Shown piece after piece: positions 24,908 through 33,273 of a stretch of DNA of 64,000 bases (the first letter of the stretch is position 1; the number at the start of each line of letters is the position of its first letter). The notes under the pieces were generated by a model. That model saw only the letters and a list, made by a program, of their open reading frames with translations, did not search any database and was not told the origin of the DNA. The DNA is taken from positions 248,001-312,000 of the forward strand of contig CAZDWZ010000001.1 of assembly GCA_964509425.1 (NCBI GenBank). The letters run 5' to 3'. Position numbers and translations under genes: made by a program. The stretch is from CAZDWZ01 sp964509425. GTDB taxonomy: Bacteria; Bdellovibrionota_C; UBA2361; SZUA-149; CAZDWZ01.

Positions 24908-25984
24908 ATGTCGATGACCATTCCCTACGGTCGGCTCTCAAGCCGAGTTGAAAAAATAAAAGACCATAAGGTGCTTCCCAGAGAGAAGTTCCCGGAAAAA
25001 CAAGCCCGAGACGTCATATCATCGTCGACGCGAAAGTCTGCGTCCCATTCGGAACTCGAGGCTAAAAGCTCGCACGAACGCCTTCGCTTTGATTCGACGG
25101 AAGGTGGGGAAGCTCCTTTCCAGAAAATTACGGCGCCCAAGCTGGTGCGAAGGAAATTCGCTGGGGAAAAGATTACTGCGCTGACGGCCTACGACTACAC
25201 GACGGCAATTCTCCTCGACCGTGCCGGCATCGACTTCATCCTTGTGGGTGATTCGTTGAGTTCCAGCGTCCAAGGACATCAGACTACGATTCCCGTGACA
25301 CTCGAAGAGATGATTTACCATTGCCGTTGCGTTACTCGGGGGGCGACGCGAGCTTTGGTCGTGGGCGATCTGCCGTTCATGAGCTATCAGATTTCTCCTG
25401 AGCAAGCGCTCGAGAGCGCTGGCCGCCTCGTGAAGGACGGAGGAGTCGGTGCCGTGAAGTTGGAAGGCGGTATTCATGTCGCTCCCGCGATTGAGAAGAT
25501 CGTGGCTGCCGATATTCCAGTCTGTGCTCACATCGGCCTGACTCCACAGTCTTATCACCGAATGGGCGGACACCGGGTGCAGGGAAAATCGAAGAGCGGG
25601 GAAGGCTCCGTCGCCGCCGCCGGGAGCAGAGAAAGGATCATCGAGGACGCGCTCGCGGTCGAAGAGGCGGGAGCATTCGCTGTTGTTCTCGAGTGCATTC
25701 CAGCAGAGCTCGCGAAAACAATTTCACAAATGCTCAGCATTCCGACGATTGGCATCGGTGCGGGCCCGGATTGCGATGGTCAAATCCTCGTCACACCAGA
25801 TTTACTCGGATTAAACTTGTTCGAACCCGCGAAGTTCGTAAAGACTTTCGCGGATTTCGGCAAACAGACAGTTGAAGCAGCCCGGCAATATATTCGGGAG
25901 ATTCATTCGGCGGTCTATCCGGCGAGCGAGCACTCGTATGTTCAAGAACGCGCGATCGTGAACGCAGAAGGAGGACGAAAATGA
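24908..25984 (+). CDS. panB: 3-methyl-2-oxobutanoate hydroxymethyltransferase with N-terminal extension
   Basis: PanB makes ketopantoate from ketoisovalerate and methylene-tetrahydrofolate, the first step of pantothenate synthesis. The core from about residue 75 contains ITALTAYDYTTAILLDRAG, the magnesium site FILVGDSLSSSVQGH, VVGDLPFMSY, VKLEGG, and HIGLTPQSYHRMGGHRVQGK, with the catalytic glutamate in VVLECIPAE. Family members have about 265-275 residues; this has 358 because some 70-75 polar residues (S, K and E rich) precede the core. The ATG at 24908 has AGGAG eight bases upstream, which supports translating the extension. An ATGA overlap leads into panD. Confidence 0.95.
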   Translation: MSMTIPYGRLSSRVEKIKDHKVLPREKFPEKQARDVISSSTRKSASHSELEAKSSHERLRFDSTEGGEAPFQKITAPKLVRRKFAGEKITALTAYDYTTAILLDRAGIDFILVGDSLSSSVQGHQTTIPVTLEEMIYHCRCVTRGATRALVVGDLPFMSYQISPEQALESAGRLVKDGGVGAVKLEGGIHVAPAIEKIVAADIPVCAHIGLTPQSYHRMGGHRVQGKSKSGEGSVAAAGSRERIIEDALAVEEAGAFAVVLECIPAELAKTISQMLSIPTIGIGAGPDCDGQILVTPDLLGLNLFEPAKFVKTFADFGKQTVEAARQYIREIHSAVYPASEHSYVQERAIVNAEGGRK

Positions 25985-26427
25985 AGTCAAATTCGATGAG
26001 GCGTATGCTCCGCTGCAAAATTCACCGAGCAACGGTCACCCACGCGGACCTCGAATACGAGGGGAGCATCACGATCCCTCCCGATCTGTTGGAGGCTGCG
26101 GGTCTCGCGGAATTCGAGGCTGTGAACGTTTGGAACATCACAAACGGAAACCGGCTCGAAACGTACACGATTCGCGGTCTTCCCGGCTCTCGTTCCATCT
26201 CTATTAACGGAGCGGCAGCACATCTTACAAATCCTGGTGACATGGTCATCATCGCCGCATTCGAATGGATCGACGGGGCGAGCGCCGAGACACACAAACC
26301 GACGGTGGTGTTTGTTGACAGTCAGAATCGAATCCAAACTTTGCGACCCGAGGTAGCAGGACCTGAGAGGTTCGGCGCTCCATCCCTGAATGCACTTATG
26401 GAGGATAGTCATGATACTCTGTCTTGA
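25981..26427 (+). CDS. panD: Aspartate 1-decarboxylase
   Basis: PanD provides beta-alanine for pantothenate. It is made as a pro-enzyme that self-cleaves at a G-S bond, leaving a pyruvoyl group; the site is present as LEYEGSITIP, with cleavage between G and S. RMLRCKIHRATVTHADL is the usual N-terminus, and GLAEFEAVNVWNITNGNR, SISINGAAAHL and GDMVIIAAF follow the family. At 148 residues it is slightly longer than the 126 of E. coli, mainly at the C-terminus. The start overlaps the panB stop (ATGA) and GAGGACGAAA precedes it. The coaX start lies inside its last 17 bases. Confidence 0.96.
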   Translation: MKSNSMRRMLRCKIHRATVTHADLEYEGSITIPPDLLEAAGLAEFEAVNVWNITNGNRLETYTIRGLPGSRSISINGAAAHLTNPGDMVIIAAFEWIDGASAETHKPTVVFVDSQNRIQTLRPEVAGPERFGAPSLNALMEDSHDTLS

Positions 26428-27181
26428 CGTAGGGAATTCCCAAATCTTCGGCGGAATCTTCAAGAATAATCAGTGTGTGTTTCGTTTCCGCAAGAGTGCG
26501 GTTTCGAAAGGCTCGTCGGACGAGATCGGAATATTCCTCCGTTCGGTGCTCCGCGAGAATAACTACGATCCGGCCGAGATTGACGACGTCGCCATTTGCA
26601 CCGTCGTCCCGGATTTGACTCACTCACTTCGAAACGCTTGTTTGAAATATTTTGAGAAAGAGCCGTTTTTTTTACAAGCAGGTGTCAAAACCGGACTGAA
26701 AATAAAAACGAAAAATCCAAGCGAAGTTGGTGCAGACCGAATTGCAAACAGCATCGCAGCGACTCATCGATATCCAGGGCAGAACGTGATTGTCGTTGAT
26801 TACGGAACGGCAACAACGTTTGACGCTGTTTCAGCAGATCGGGAATACCACGGCGGGGTAATCGTTCCGGGGTTAAAAATCTCGATGGAGGCCCTCGAAT
26901 CCCAAACCGCGAAGCTCCCGATTGTTGAGATCGTGAAGCTCGATACGGCAGTCGGCAGAGGGACGGTGGAGAGCATTCAATCGGGGCTGTATTTCGGGAA
27001 TATCGGGATTGCGAAGGAGCTGATTGCACGAATCACCGCGGAGCTTTTTCCAAAGGCGCCGCCAGTTGTGCTCGTCACAGGCGGGATTGCGCGCCTCTTT
27101 GAGGATTGCGGGCTTTTCGCCGAGTTCATACCCGACTTGGTTCTTGATGGGTTATTTCAGGCGTTCCAAATGAACTCGTAA
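26411..27181 (+). CDS. coaX: Type III pantothenate kinase
   Basis: CoaX phosphorylates pantothenate in the first committed CoA step. The 256-residue product opens with LCLDVGNSQIFGGIF, the phosphate-binding DxGNT-type motif with S in place of T. It has ICTVVPDLTHSL, the NPSEVGADRIANSIAA block with its catalytic aspartate, VVDYGTATTFDAV, and YHGGVIVPGLKISMEALESQTAKLP. GGAGGATAGTC directly precedes the ATG at 26411, a strong reason to prefer it over the frame-open codon seven residues earlier. It overlaps panD and completes a panB-panD-coaX operon; panC is not in the window. Confidence 0.96.
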   Translation: MILCLDVGNSQIFGGIFKNNQCVFRFRKSAVSKGSSDEIGIFLRSVLRENNYDPAEIDDVAICTVVPDLTHSLRNACLKYFEKEPFFLQAGVKTGLKIKTKNPSEVGADRIANSIAATHRYPGQNVIVVDYGTATTFDAVSADREYHGGVIVPGLKISMEALESQTAKLPIVEIVKLDTAVGRGTVESIQSGLYFGNIGIAKELIARITAELFPKAPPVVLVTGGIARLFEDCGLFAEFIPDLVLDGLFQAFQMNS

Positions 27182-27192
27182 GCCTCTTTCAA

Positions 27193-28245
27193 TCAAGAAG
27201 CATCAAGTAGCATGCAGTCACCGTAGCTCAAGAATCGATATTCTGATTGAAGGGCGTGCGCATACAGACGGCGGACGAAAACTTCTCCAAAATACGCACT
27301 CACCAACAAAAGATGAGTCGTCTTCGGTTGGTGAAAGTTCGTCATAAGCAAATCGACGACATTAAAGTTGAAGCCTGGACTGATCATCAGCTTTGTCGAC
27401 TGTAGATCGTCCGAAAATTTCAATGTCCCGCCGGAAGCCGCACTCTCCAGGCTCCGCACCGTTGTGGTGCCGACCGCGACAACACGCCCGCCCGCAGCTT
27501 TAGTTCGATTAATTCGATCCCGGGTTTCGCTCGGAATGGAATACCACTCAACTGCCATCTGATGTGTTGCTGCGTCCCGAATCGGCGCAAAACTTGCGAC
27601 TCCAACATGGAGGGTCACGTATGCGGATCCGATCCCCTTCCCTTCCAGAGCGTTTAGCAGCTCCGCCGTGAAATGGAGGCCCGCAGTCGGAGCCGCCGCG
27701 GACCCGGGAAACTTCCCAAACTCCGTTTGGTAGCGAATCAAATCTGCTTCGTCGGCACGCCCTCCGCGAATGTATCCGGGTATCGGCATCGAGCCGAGCG
27801 CTTCGATAGTCCGCAACATCGGGAGGCCATCCTCGACCGACTTTTCAAGCTTCAGAACGATACGATCCTCATTCGCTCCACCTCGTCCCAATACCGTCGC
27901 TTGGAGGCCGGGTGCAAGACTCAGCCGGCCACCCTCGCGAAGTCGCTTCATGGGCCGTGCAAGAGCCTCCCAACAGTCAAGACCGCTAGGATGTTCCGAG
28001 AGAAGGAGCACTTCGATTTCAGCGGTCGACCCGTCTTTGGTCGCAAAGAAGCGGCAAGGAAGCACCTTACTGTCGTTGAGAATGAGGAGGTCGCCCTCAC
28101 GAAGGATTTCGGGCAGTTCAGAAACGCACCGATCGTCAATGAGAAGCTCACCTCCCGAATGCGAGGCATATAACATCCTCGCGGCGGTGCGATCGGAGAG
28201 CGGGCGCTGCGCGATTCTATCCGTGGGAAGGTCGTAATCGAACAC
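27193..28245 (-). CDS. queA: S-adenosylmethionine:tRNA ribosyltransferase-isomerase
   Basis: QueA converts preQ1 in tRNA to epoxyqueuosine by transferring the ribosyl part of SAM. The 350-residue sequence begins FDYDLPTDRIAQRPLSDRTAARML, has LLILNDSKVLPCRFFA, then EFGKFPGSAAAPTAGLHFT and YVTLHVGVASFAPI. It ends near MTNFHQPKTTHLLLVSAYFG, all typical. Length is normal. It is last in the minus-strand run from the metallo-hydrolase gene and nearly abuts the stop codon of coaX on the other strand (11 bases). It functions downstream of Tgt, encoded 3.5 kb away. Confidence 0.97.
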   Translation of the reverse strand: MFDYDLPTDRIAQRPLSDRTAARMLYASHSGGELLIDDRCVSELPEILREGDLLILNDSKVLPCRFFATKDGSTAEIEVLLLSEHPSGLDCWEALARPMKRLREGGRLSLAPGLQATVLGRGGANEDRIVLKLEKSVEDGLPMLRTIEALGSMPIPGYIRGGRADEADLIRYQTEFGKFPGSAAAPTAGLHFTAELLNALEGKGIGSAYVTLHVGVASFAPIRDAATHQMAVEWYSIPSETRDRINRTKAAGGRVVAVGTTTVRSLESAASGGTLKFSDDLQSTKLMISPGFNFNVVDLLMTNFHQPKTTHLLLVSAYFGEVFVRRLYAHALQSEYRFLSYGDCMLLDAS

Positions 28246-28293
28246 CTAAAACTCCGGAATTCATCGTCCGCAACGCATAAACCCTCTCGAGGA

Positions 28294-29046
28294 TTATAAA
28301 CCAGTCGATTTCTTGGCGAACACCTGGAAAAGATCGATCGGCACCGGGAAGATGGTGGTGGAGTTATTTTCGGTGGCGATCTCACGAAGCGTTTGCAGGT
28401 ATCGCAGTTGAAGCGCTTGAGGCTCTCTTCCAAGAATGCTTGCCGCTTCGGCCAGCTTTTCGGAAGCCTGAAACTCTCCTTCTGCAGCGATGATCTTTGC
28501 TCGACGCTCTCGCTCCGCTTCAGCCTGCTTCGCCATCGCTCGCTGCATCTCCGGAGGAAGATCGATGTGTTTAATCTCCACCATCGAAACCTTGATGCCC
28601 CAAGGGTCCGTGGAGTGATCAAGGATTTCCTGCAGTCGCATGTTGATCTGCTCGCGATTAACAAGCAAGTCGTCGAGGTGAACCTCACCGCAAACACTTC
28701 GAAGAGTTGTTTGCGCCAATTGGTTTGTCGCGTACCCGTAACTCTCCACTTCGTTAATCGCCTTGTTGACGTCTAAGACTCGAAAATAGACGACCGCATT
28801 CACCTTCACGGAAACGTTGTCTCGAGTGATCACATCTTGAGGCGGCACATCAAATGTAATTGTCCGCAGATCGACTTTTCTCAATCGCTCAATCCCGAAC
28901 GGAAGGAGAAACACGAGTCCTGGGCCACGCGGCTCCACAATGCGTCCGAGCCGAAAAACGACGCCACGCTCGTACTCATTGAGCACCCGGAAACAGGTGA
29001 CAATGAGAAAAAGAAAGGCCGCAACAATAATTCCGATGATTGGCAT
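28294..29046 (-). CDS. Slipin (SPFH/stomatin-like membrane protein)
   Basis: The 250-residue protein begins with one membrane helix (IIGIIVAAFLFLIVTCF), followed by the SPFH/Band 7 domain: NEYERGVVFRLGRIVEPRGPGLVFLLPF, then VPPQDVITRDNVSVKVNAVVYFRV, DPWGIKVSMVEIKHIDLP, and a charged coiled coil AEAERERRAKIIAAEGEFQASEKLAEAA. This is the prokaryotic slipin (p-stomatin) type, found next to NfeD-type proteases, which may cleave its C-terminus. It follows the nfeD-like gene by 12 bases. The role is membrane microdomain or protease regulation. Confidence 0.93.
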   Translation of the reverse strand: MPIIGIIVAAFLFLIVTCFRVLNEYERGVVFRLGRIVEPRGPGLVFLLPFGIERLRKVDLRTITFDVPPQDVITRDNVSVKVNAVVYFRVLDVNKAINEVESYGYATNQLAQTTLRSVCGEVHLDDLLVNREQINMRLQEILDHSTDPWGIKVSMVEIKHIDLPPEMQRAMAKQAEAERERRAKIIAAEGEFQASEKLAEAASILGREPQALQLRYLQTLREIATENNSTTIFPVPIDLFQVFAKKSTGL

Positions 29047-29058
29047 AAATTGGCTCCG

Positions 29059-30420
29059 TTATTTCTTCACCCCTACCACAAGCGTCATGTCGCCGCTGAC
29101 CGATCTTACGACGAGCGCCTCATCTCGCTTAGGAAGACTTTGAACTTCACCGTCTAAGACAGCTTTCCAAATTTCTCCCATCACTCTCACTTTCCCATGT
29201 GCCTTCCCCGGTTCACCCGGAATCTCATTGAAGTCGACCAATACTCGAGCTTCCTTTCCGACCAGCCCTTCGCGGCCGGTTGTAACTTTCCGGCTCCGAG
29301 ACTTCATTACTTGCCGAGCGATAAATACGAAACAACTCCCGACGAGGAATGCCGCTCCGAATATGCTCACTCGATCGACGTCGAACGAGGAAGCGGAGAA
29401 GACTTGATCCTCATCGATTGCGTAAATGGCTCCGGTTGCGACGCAAATGGTTCCGACGATTCCTAGAATGCCAAAGCTTGGAACAAATGCCTCTGCCAGA
29501 CAAAATGCGGCGCCGAGCAACATGAGAACTATTCCGCCAGTGGTAATTGGCAACACTTGGCCAGCGACGAGAGAGAGCACTAAGCAGATCGCGCCGAAGA
29601 TTCCGGGAAACAAGGCACCAGGATGATAGAGCTCGATTCCGAGTCCAAGCAGTGCACCCATGCCGACCAGCATGGCGATGTTCGGATCGGCCAAGACGTT
29701 CAAGACCTTTTGCTTCAGGCTCATGGGAATTTCGCGGCGCGGAGCATCGCGAAGCCCAGTCAACGTGACTTGCCGTCCGGCAGCGTTCACCGATTTCCCT
29801 TCCAGGTCAGATAGCAATCGATCCAAATCGCCTGCGATGAAATCAATGATCCCGTCGGCTTGTGCCTCACGATCAGTGGCCGAGACGCTCTCACGCACGG
29901 CCTCCTCGGCCCACTTCACATTCCGGCCCCTTTGTTCCGCGATCGCCTTTGCAAGTGAGACGGAGAAATTCTCGATCTTCTGGCCCATGTCTCCGGTAAT
30001 ATCACTCCCTCCGTTCAATACTGGGTGTGCCGCGCCTATCGTCGTACCGGGAGCCATCACGGCGAAGTTCCCCGCGAGCGTAATAAACATGCCTGCAGAC
30101 ATTGCGCCGCCACCTCGGGGCGACACATAAACAACGGTGGGAACTTTTGATTGGAGCAAGCTCTCCACCATGAGCTGCATCGAGGGGAGCAGACCTCCGG
30201 GGGTGTTAAGCTGAAGCACGACGAGCCTCGCTTCGCTCAGGGAAGCGGCTTCAAGCCCGGCTCGCAAATAATCTGCAGTAGCCGGGTTGATGGTTCCTTC
30301 AATTCGAAGAAGCACAATCGGACCTGCCGGAGAATCGGCAAGGCTCGCTGATGGAACGACGCGTGCCGCGAACAAGCCCAACACGCAAAGTAAGATTGCT
30401 ATCCCGAAAGCCCGCCTCAT
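29059..30420 (-). CDS. NfeD-family membrane serine protease (NfeD1b long form)
   Basis: With the ATG at 30420 the product has 453 residues and a signal peptide (RRAFGIAILLCVLGLFAAR). The ClpP-like domain follows: VVLQLNTPGGLLPSMQLMVESLL, YVSPRGGGAMSAGMFITLAGN with the serine nucleophile, and APGTTIGAAHPV; a lysine downstream would complete the dyad. Then about five membrane helices and a C-terminal OB-fold NfeD domain (VGKEARVLVDFNEIPGEPGKAHGKVRVMGEIWKA). It partners with the slipin gene downstream. GGAGGAGCACT lies before the start, and an ATGA overlap joins it to the upstream glycosylase. A 91-codon open extension lies inside the glycosylase gene and is rejected. Confidence 0.93.
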   Translation of the reverse strand: MRRAFGIAILLCVLGLFAARVVPSASLADSPAGPIVLLRIEGTINPATADYLRAGLEAASLSEARLVVLQLNTPGGLLPSMQLMVESLLQSKVPTVVYVSPRGGGAMSAGMFITLAGNFAVMAPGTTIGAAHPVLNGGSDITGDMGQKIENFSVSLAKAIAEQRGRNVKWAEEAVRESVSATDREAQADGIIDFIAGDLDRLLSDLEGKSVNAAGRQVTLTGLRDAPRREIPMSLKQKVLNVLADPNIAMLVGMGALLGLGIELYHPGALFPGIFGAICLVLSLVAGQVLPITTGGIVLMLLGAAFCLAEAFVPSFGILGIVGTICVATGAIYAIDEDQVFSASSFDVDRVSIFGAAFLVGSCFVFIARQVMKSRSRKVTTGREGLVGKEARVLVDFNEIPGEPGKAHGKVRVMGEIWKAVLDGEVQSLPKRDEALVVRSVSGDMTLVVGVKK

Positions 30421-31235
30421 AGTGCTCCTCCGCTTTTCGGCATAGGTAATCCTACTTCCGTCATGACGCTCTTGAGATCTTCCCAGAAAAATTTCTTTGC
30501 CGGCGGATTCCGGAGAAGGTACGCCGGATGGAAAGTTGGCATCAGCTTTATCCCGCGCCAAGTCTGCCAATTCCCGCGCAGCTTGGTGATCCCCATCTGG
30601 ACGCCGGAAAGCGCCATTTGCGCCGGCTGCCCGAGCGTCACGATGACCGACGGCTGAATGATCTCGAGCTGTCGGTACAGATACGGAGTGCAAGCGGCAG
30701 TTTCATCGGGAAGCGGAGCCCGATTCTCGGGAGGACGGCATTTAACAACATTCGCGATGTAGACGTCTTCGCGCTGAAGCCCTAGACCTTTCGTGATGGC
30801 AGCGGTCAACAATGCCCCTGCGCGCCCGACAAACGGCTCCCCGACACGATCTTCATCCGCTCCCGGACCCTCGCCCACAAAAGCGATGAGCGGTCGGTTC
30901 GCGTTTCCGACTCCGAAGACAACTTTGTTTCTCCCTTCACAGAGTCGACACTTCACGCATTTCTCTGCGATCTGACGAAGCTGTTCCAGTGAAACCAACG
31001 AATACTCGCCATTTGCCTCCGTCGAGGTTACCACCGCGGAGCTTGACCCTTCGCCGGAGCTCGGCTTTTCAGCAGATCTCAATTTTTCGACTGCCTCGAT
31101 TATCGGTCGGGCCTGTTCGAGTGAAGCCCCTGCGACGGAGGCGGAAACATCCTCGCGCTGTAACCACTCTTTCGGGATACCAAACGGTGCCTCGCGACGG
31201 AGGTGCTCCGCGATTTGCTGTTCGAAGGTTTTCAT
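30417..31235 (-). CDS. Family 4 uracil-DNA glycosylase (4Fe-4S)
   Basis: This 272-residue enzyme removes uracil from DNA. The family 4 motif A is IAFVGEGPGADEDRVGEPFVGRAGALL, and motif B is TFHPAYLLRN. The [4Fe-4S] cysteines are visible as C-x2-C (KCRLC, an extra C in KCVKC nearby) plus one in VVKCRPPENR and one in ACTPYL. About 85 N-terminal residues are non-conserved, mostly polar. It is joined by ATGA overlaps to coaBC upstream and to the NfeD-like gene downstream, so three unrelated functions share one transcript. Start at the ATG 31235. Confidence 0.95.
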   Translation of the reverse strand: MKTFEQQIAEHLRREAPFGIPKEWLQREDVSASVAGASLEQARPIIEAVEKLRSAEKPSSGEGSSSAVVTSTEANGEYSLVSLEQLRQIAEKCVKCRLCEGRNKVVFGVGNANRPLIAFVGEGPGADEDRVGEPFVGRAGALLTAAITKGLGLQREDVYIANVVKCRPPENRAPLPDETAACTPYLYRQLEIIQPSVIVTLGQPAQMALSGVQMGITKLRGNWQTWRGIKLMPTFHPAYLLRNPPAKKFFWEDLKSVMTEVGLPMPKSGGAL

Positions 31236-32449
31236 AAATTTCCGGCGAAATCGAGAATTTTATCGGCGACCTCGCTCTTCCTCGCAACCCCAAATCTCTC
31301 AGGATTCTCTTTTGGTTTCAGAATCCAAATCTCGCTTTCATCGCTCTCCACGCTCGTCTCGATCGCGTTCGCAATTAAGAGGTCAAGATTCTTCTTCGCC
31401 AATTTTTCAGCCGCGATCGCCGGAACGGCGTCGCCGCTCCCTGATTCCGCCGCAAAGCCGATAATTCGAAGGGGTATGAGAGACTTCTTCTCAATGTCCG
31501 CCCGCTCCGAAGCAATTCGCGCTATGATGTCGTCGTTCGGTATTAGCGAGAGAGAATAAGGAGCTTTCTTCTCCTGCTTTAATTTCACGGGCGATGCGCA
31601 CTCCGGCCGATGGTCGGCGACGGCAGCTGACATCACGAGGTAACTCAGCTTCGCGCCCACCGCCGGCTCAGAAAGAGCATCTCGGGTGGTTTGAAGCAGT
31701 TCGGAGGCTGTTGTGATTTTCTTGAACACTACTCCCGGCGGAGGTGTCTCCGCTGAAGGTCCGGAAATCAGAACAACATCGGCCCCACGCAGCGAAGCTT
31801 GGCGTGCGAGCGCATAACCCATTTTGCCGGAGGAACGGTTGCTGATAAATCGCATCGGATCGATCATCTCGCGCGTGGGACCCGCCGTGACGACGAACCG
31901 CTTGCCCACGAGATCCTGCGGCCGAGACGCGCGCTCTACCGCAAACAGAATCTGGTCGGGAGATGCAAGACGTCCCGCACCCTCCCAACCACACGCGAGC
32001 GATCCCGTTTCAGGCTCGACAAATCGCACTCCCCTCTCTTGCAGTCGTGAAACATTCTCTTGGGTGGCGACGTTCGTCCACATGTTCACGTTCATGGCCG
32101 GGGCGATCACGATCTTGGCCCTGGTCGCGAGGAGGACAGTCGTGGCCGCGTCATCACAGATTCCATTGGCGAGCTTAGCGATGATATTTGCCGATGCGGG
32201 GGCAACCACGACAACGTCGGCTTCATCCGCGAGGCGAATGTGATTTATTTCCGACTCCCGCACCCGGTCGAACATCTCAGTGGTGACGAGGTTTCCGCTC
32301 AGAGTCTGCATCGTCAGGGGCGTTATAAACTGCTGGGCGGATTGAGTGAGAACAACATGCGTTGCCCATCGCCGTTTCACGAACTCTCGGAGAAGCTCCG
32401 CACTTTTATAGGCAGCAATCGAGCCGCTGACGATGAGTGTAATTTTCAT
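31232..32449 (-). CDS. coaBC: Bifunctional phosphopantothenoylcysteine decarboxylase / phosphopantothenate-cysteine ligase
   Basis: The 405-residue CoaBC makes 4'-phosphopantetheine in CoA synthesis. CoaC half: LIVSGSIAAYKSAELLREF, the HIRLADEADVVVVAPASANIIAKLANGICDD region with its catalytic histidine, and the FMN-site PAMNVNMWTN. CoaB half: FVVTAGPTREMIDPMRFISNRSSGKMGYALA, then the AAVADHRPE and KIKK-like segments, and IGFAAESGSGD. It overlaps the uracil-DNA glycosylase by ATGA and follows the metallo-hydrolase by 3 bases. It connects functionally to the panB-panD-coaX operon 5 kb away, giving most of the CoA route in this window (panC, panE, coaD and coaE are not seen). Confidence 0.97.
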   Translation of the reverse strand: MKITLIVSGSIAAYKSAELLREFVKRRWATHVVLTQSAQQFITPLTMQTLSGNLVTTEMFDRVRESEINHIRLADEADVVVVAPASANIIAKLANGICDDAATTVLLATRAKIVIAPAMNVNMWTNVATQENVSRLQERGVRFVEPETGSLACGWEGAGRLASPDQILFAVERASRPQDLVGKRFVVTAGPTREMIDPMRFISNRSSGKMGYALARQASLRGADVVLISGPSAETPPPGVVFKKITTASELLQTTRDALSEPAVGAKLSYLVMSAAVADHRPECASPVKLKQEKKAPYSLSLIPNDDIIARIASERADIEKKSLIPLRIIGFAAESGSGDAVPAIAAEKLAKKNLDLLIANAIETSVESDESEIWILKPKENPERFGVARKSEVADKILDFAGNL

Positions 32450-32452
32450 AAT

Positions 32453-33178
32453 CTACAATAGGAACGGATTGCTCCGCTTCTCCTTGCCGATGGTCGTATC
32501 TTCGCCGTGTCCGGACAGAACGATCGTGCTCTCCGGGAGGGTGAGCAGCTTCTCACGAATGCTACGGATTAATTGCTGATGATTCCCGCCAGGGAGATCC
32601 GTCCGGCCGATCCCACCTGAGAAAAGTGCGTCGCCCGCGATCACAATCGGCGCTTGAACCTTCTTCTCACGAAAGCCCGTTCGAGAAGTCTCTTGAAGTT
32701 GAACGTCAGTCTCGGGGAGATAGAGGCTGATATGTCCGGGAGAATGACCCGGTGTAAATAGAACACGGAAATGGTGCTTCCCGAATTCAAAAAGAGAACC
32801 ATCGTCGAGAAATTCATCGGGTTCCGGGCAGTTCTCAAAATCGCTGGGCGACATTCCGAACATCATCGCCTGCTGAGATAAAGTACCGCGGAGCATTTTT
32901 TCCAGCTGGTGCCCGAAGAGCCGCGGCTTCGAACCGCCCGATTTTTCTATTTCCCGCATGAGTCTTGCGACACCTCCGGCGTGATCCAAGTGCGCATGAG
33001 TCAGCACAACTGCGGTGACGGCATAGCGCCTTTCGGAGTTCGCGCACTTGGGGAGGCTTTGGAGAACGGCTGGAATGTCGCCGCCAGGGTCAATCACACA
33101 AGCCGCTTCATTCTCTGAATCGACAAGGATACGGCAATTTTGCTCGAAGACTGTAACTGGAATGGTCTTGATTATCAC
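32453..33178 (-). CDS. Metallo-beta-lactamase-fold hydrolase (glyoxalase II-like)
   Basis: The product (241 residues from a GTG at 33178) has the metal motif VLTHAHLDHAGG, then TPGHSPGHISLYLPE with the second histidine set, IAGDALFSGGIGRTDLPGGN with the bridging aspartate, and LSGHGEDTTIGKEKRSNPFL as the usual ending of hydroxyacylglutathione-hydrolase-like proteins. A central insert (RLFGHQLEKMLRGTLSQQAMMF) replaces part of the standard domain. The substrate could be a thioester or persulfide. The frame is open to a GTG at 33253, but the start at V-I-I-K-T fits the family N-terminus better. Divergent from recD2, 95 bases between starts. Confidence 0.85.
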   Translation of the reverse strand: MIIKTIPVTVFEQNCRILVDSENEAACVIDPGGDIPAVLQSLPKCANSERRYAVTAVVLTHAHLDHAGGVARLMREIEKSGGSKPRLFGHQLEKMLRGTLSQQAMMFGMSPSDFENCPEPDEFLDDGSLFEFGKHHFRVLFTPGHSPGHISLYLPETDVQLQETSRTGFREKKVQAPIVIAGDALFSGGIGRTDLPGGNHQQLIRSIREKLLTLPESTIVLSGHGEDTTIGKEKRSNPFLL

Positions 33179-33273
33179 AGATGGACCTGCACCGTTATTC
33201 TTGCACCTTTTCGCTAACAGAAATACGATGCGAGACGGCAAAACGCAATTCACGGGCTGGGATTTGTTCGTTC

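Noticed and set aside
30421..30693. 91-codon upstream extension of the NfeD-like gene
   Set aside because: It lies entirely inside the uracil-DNA glycosylase gene in another frame, and the ATG at 30420 has a ribosome site and begins a signal peptide.
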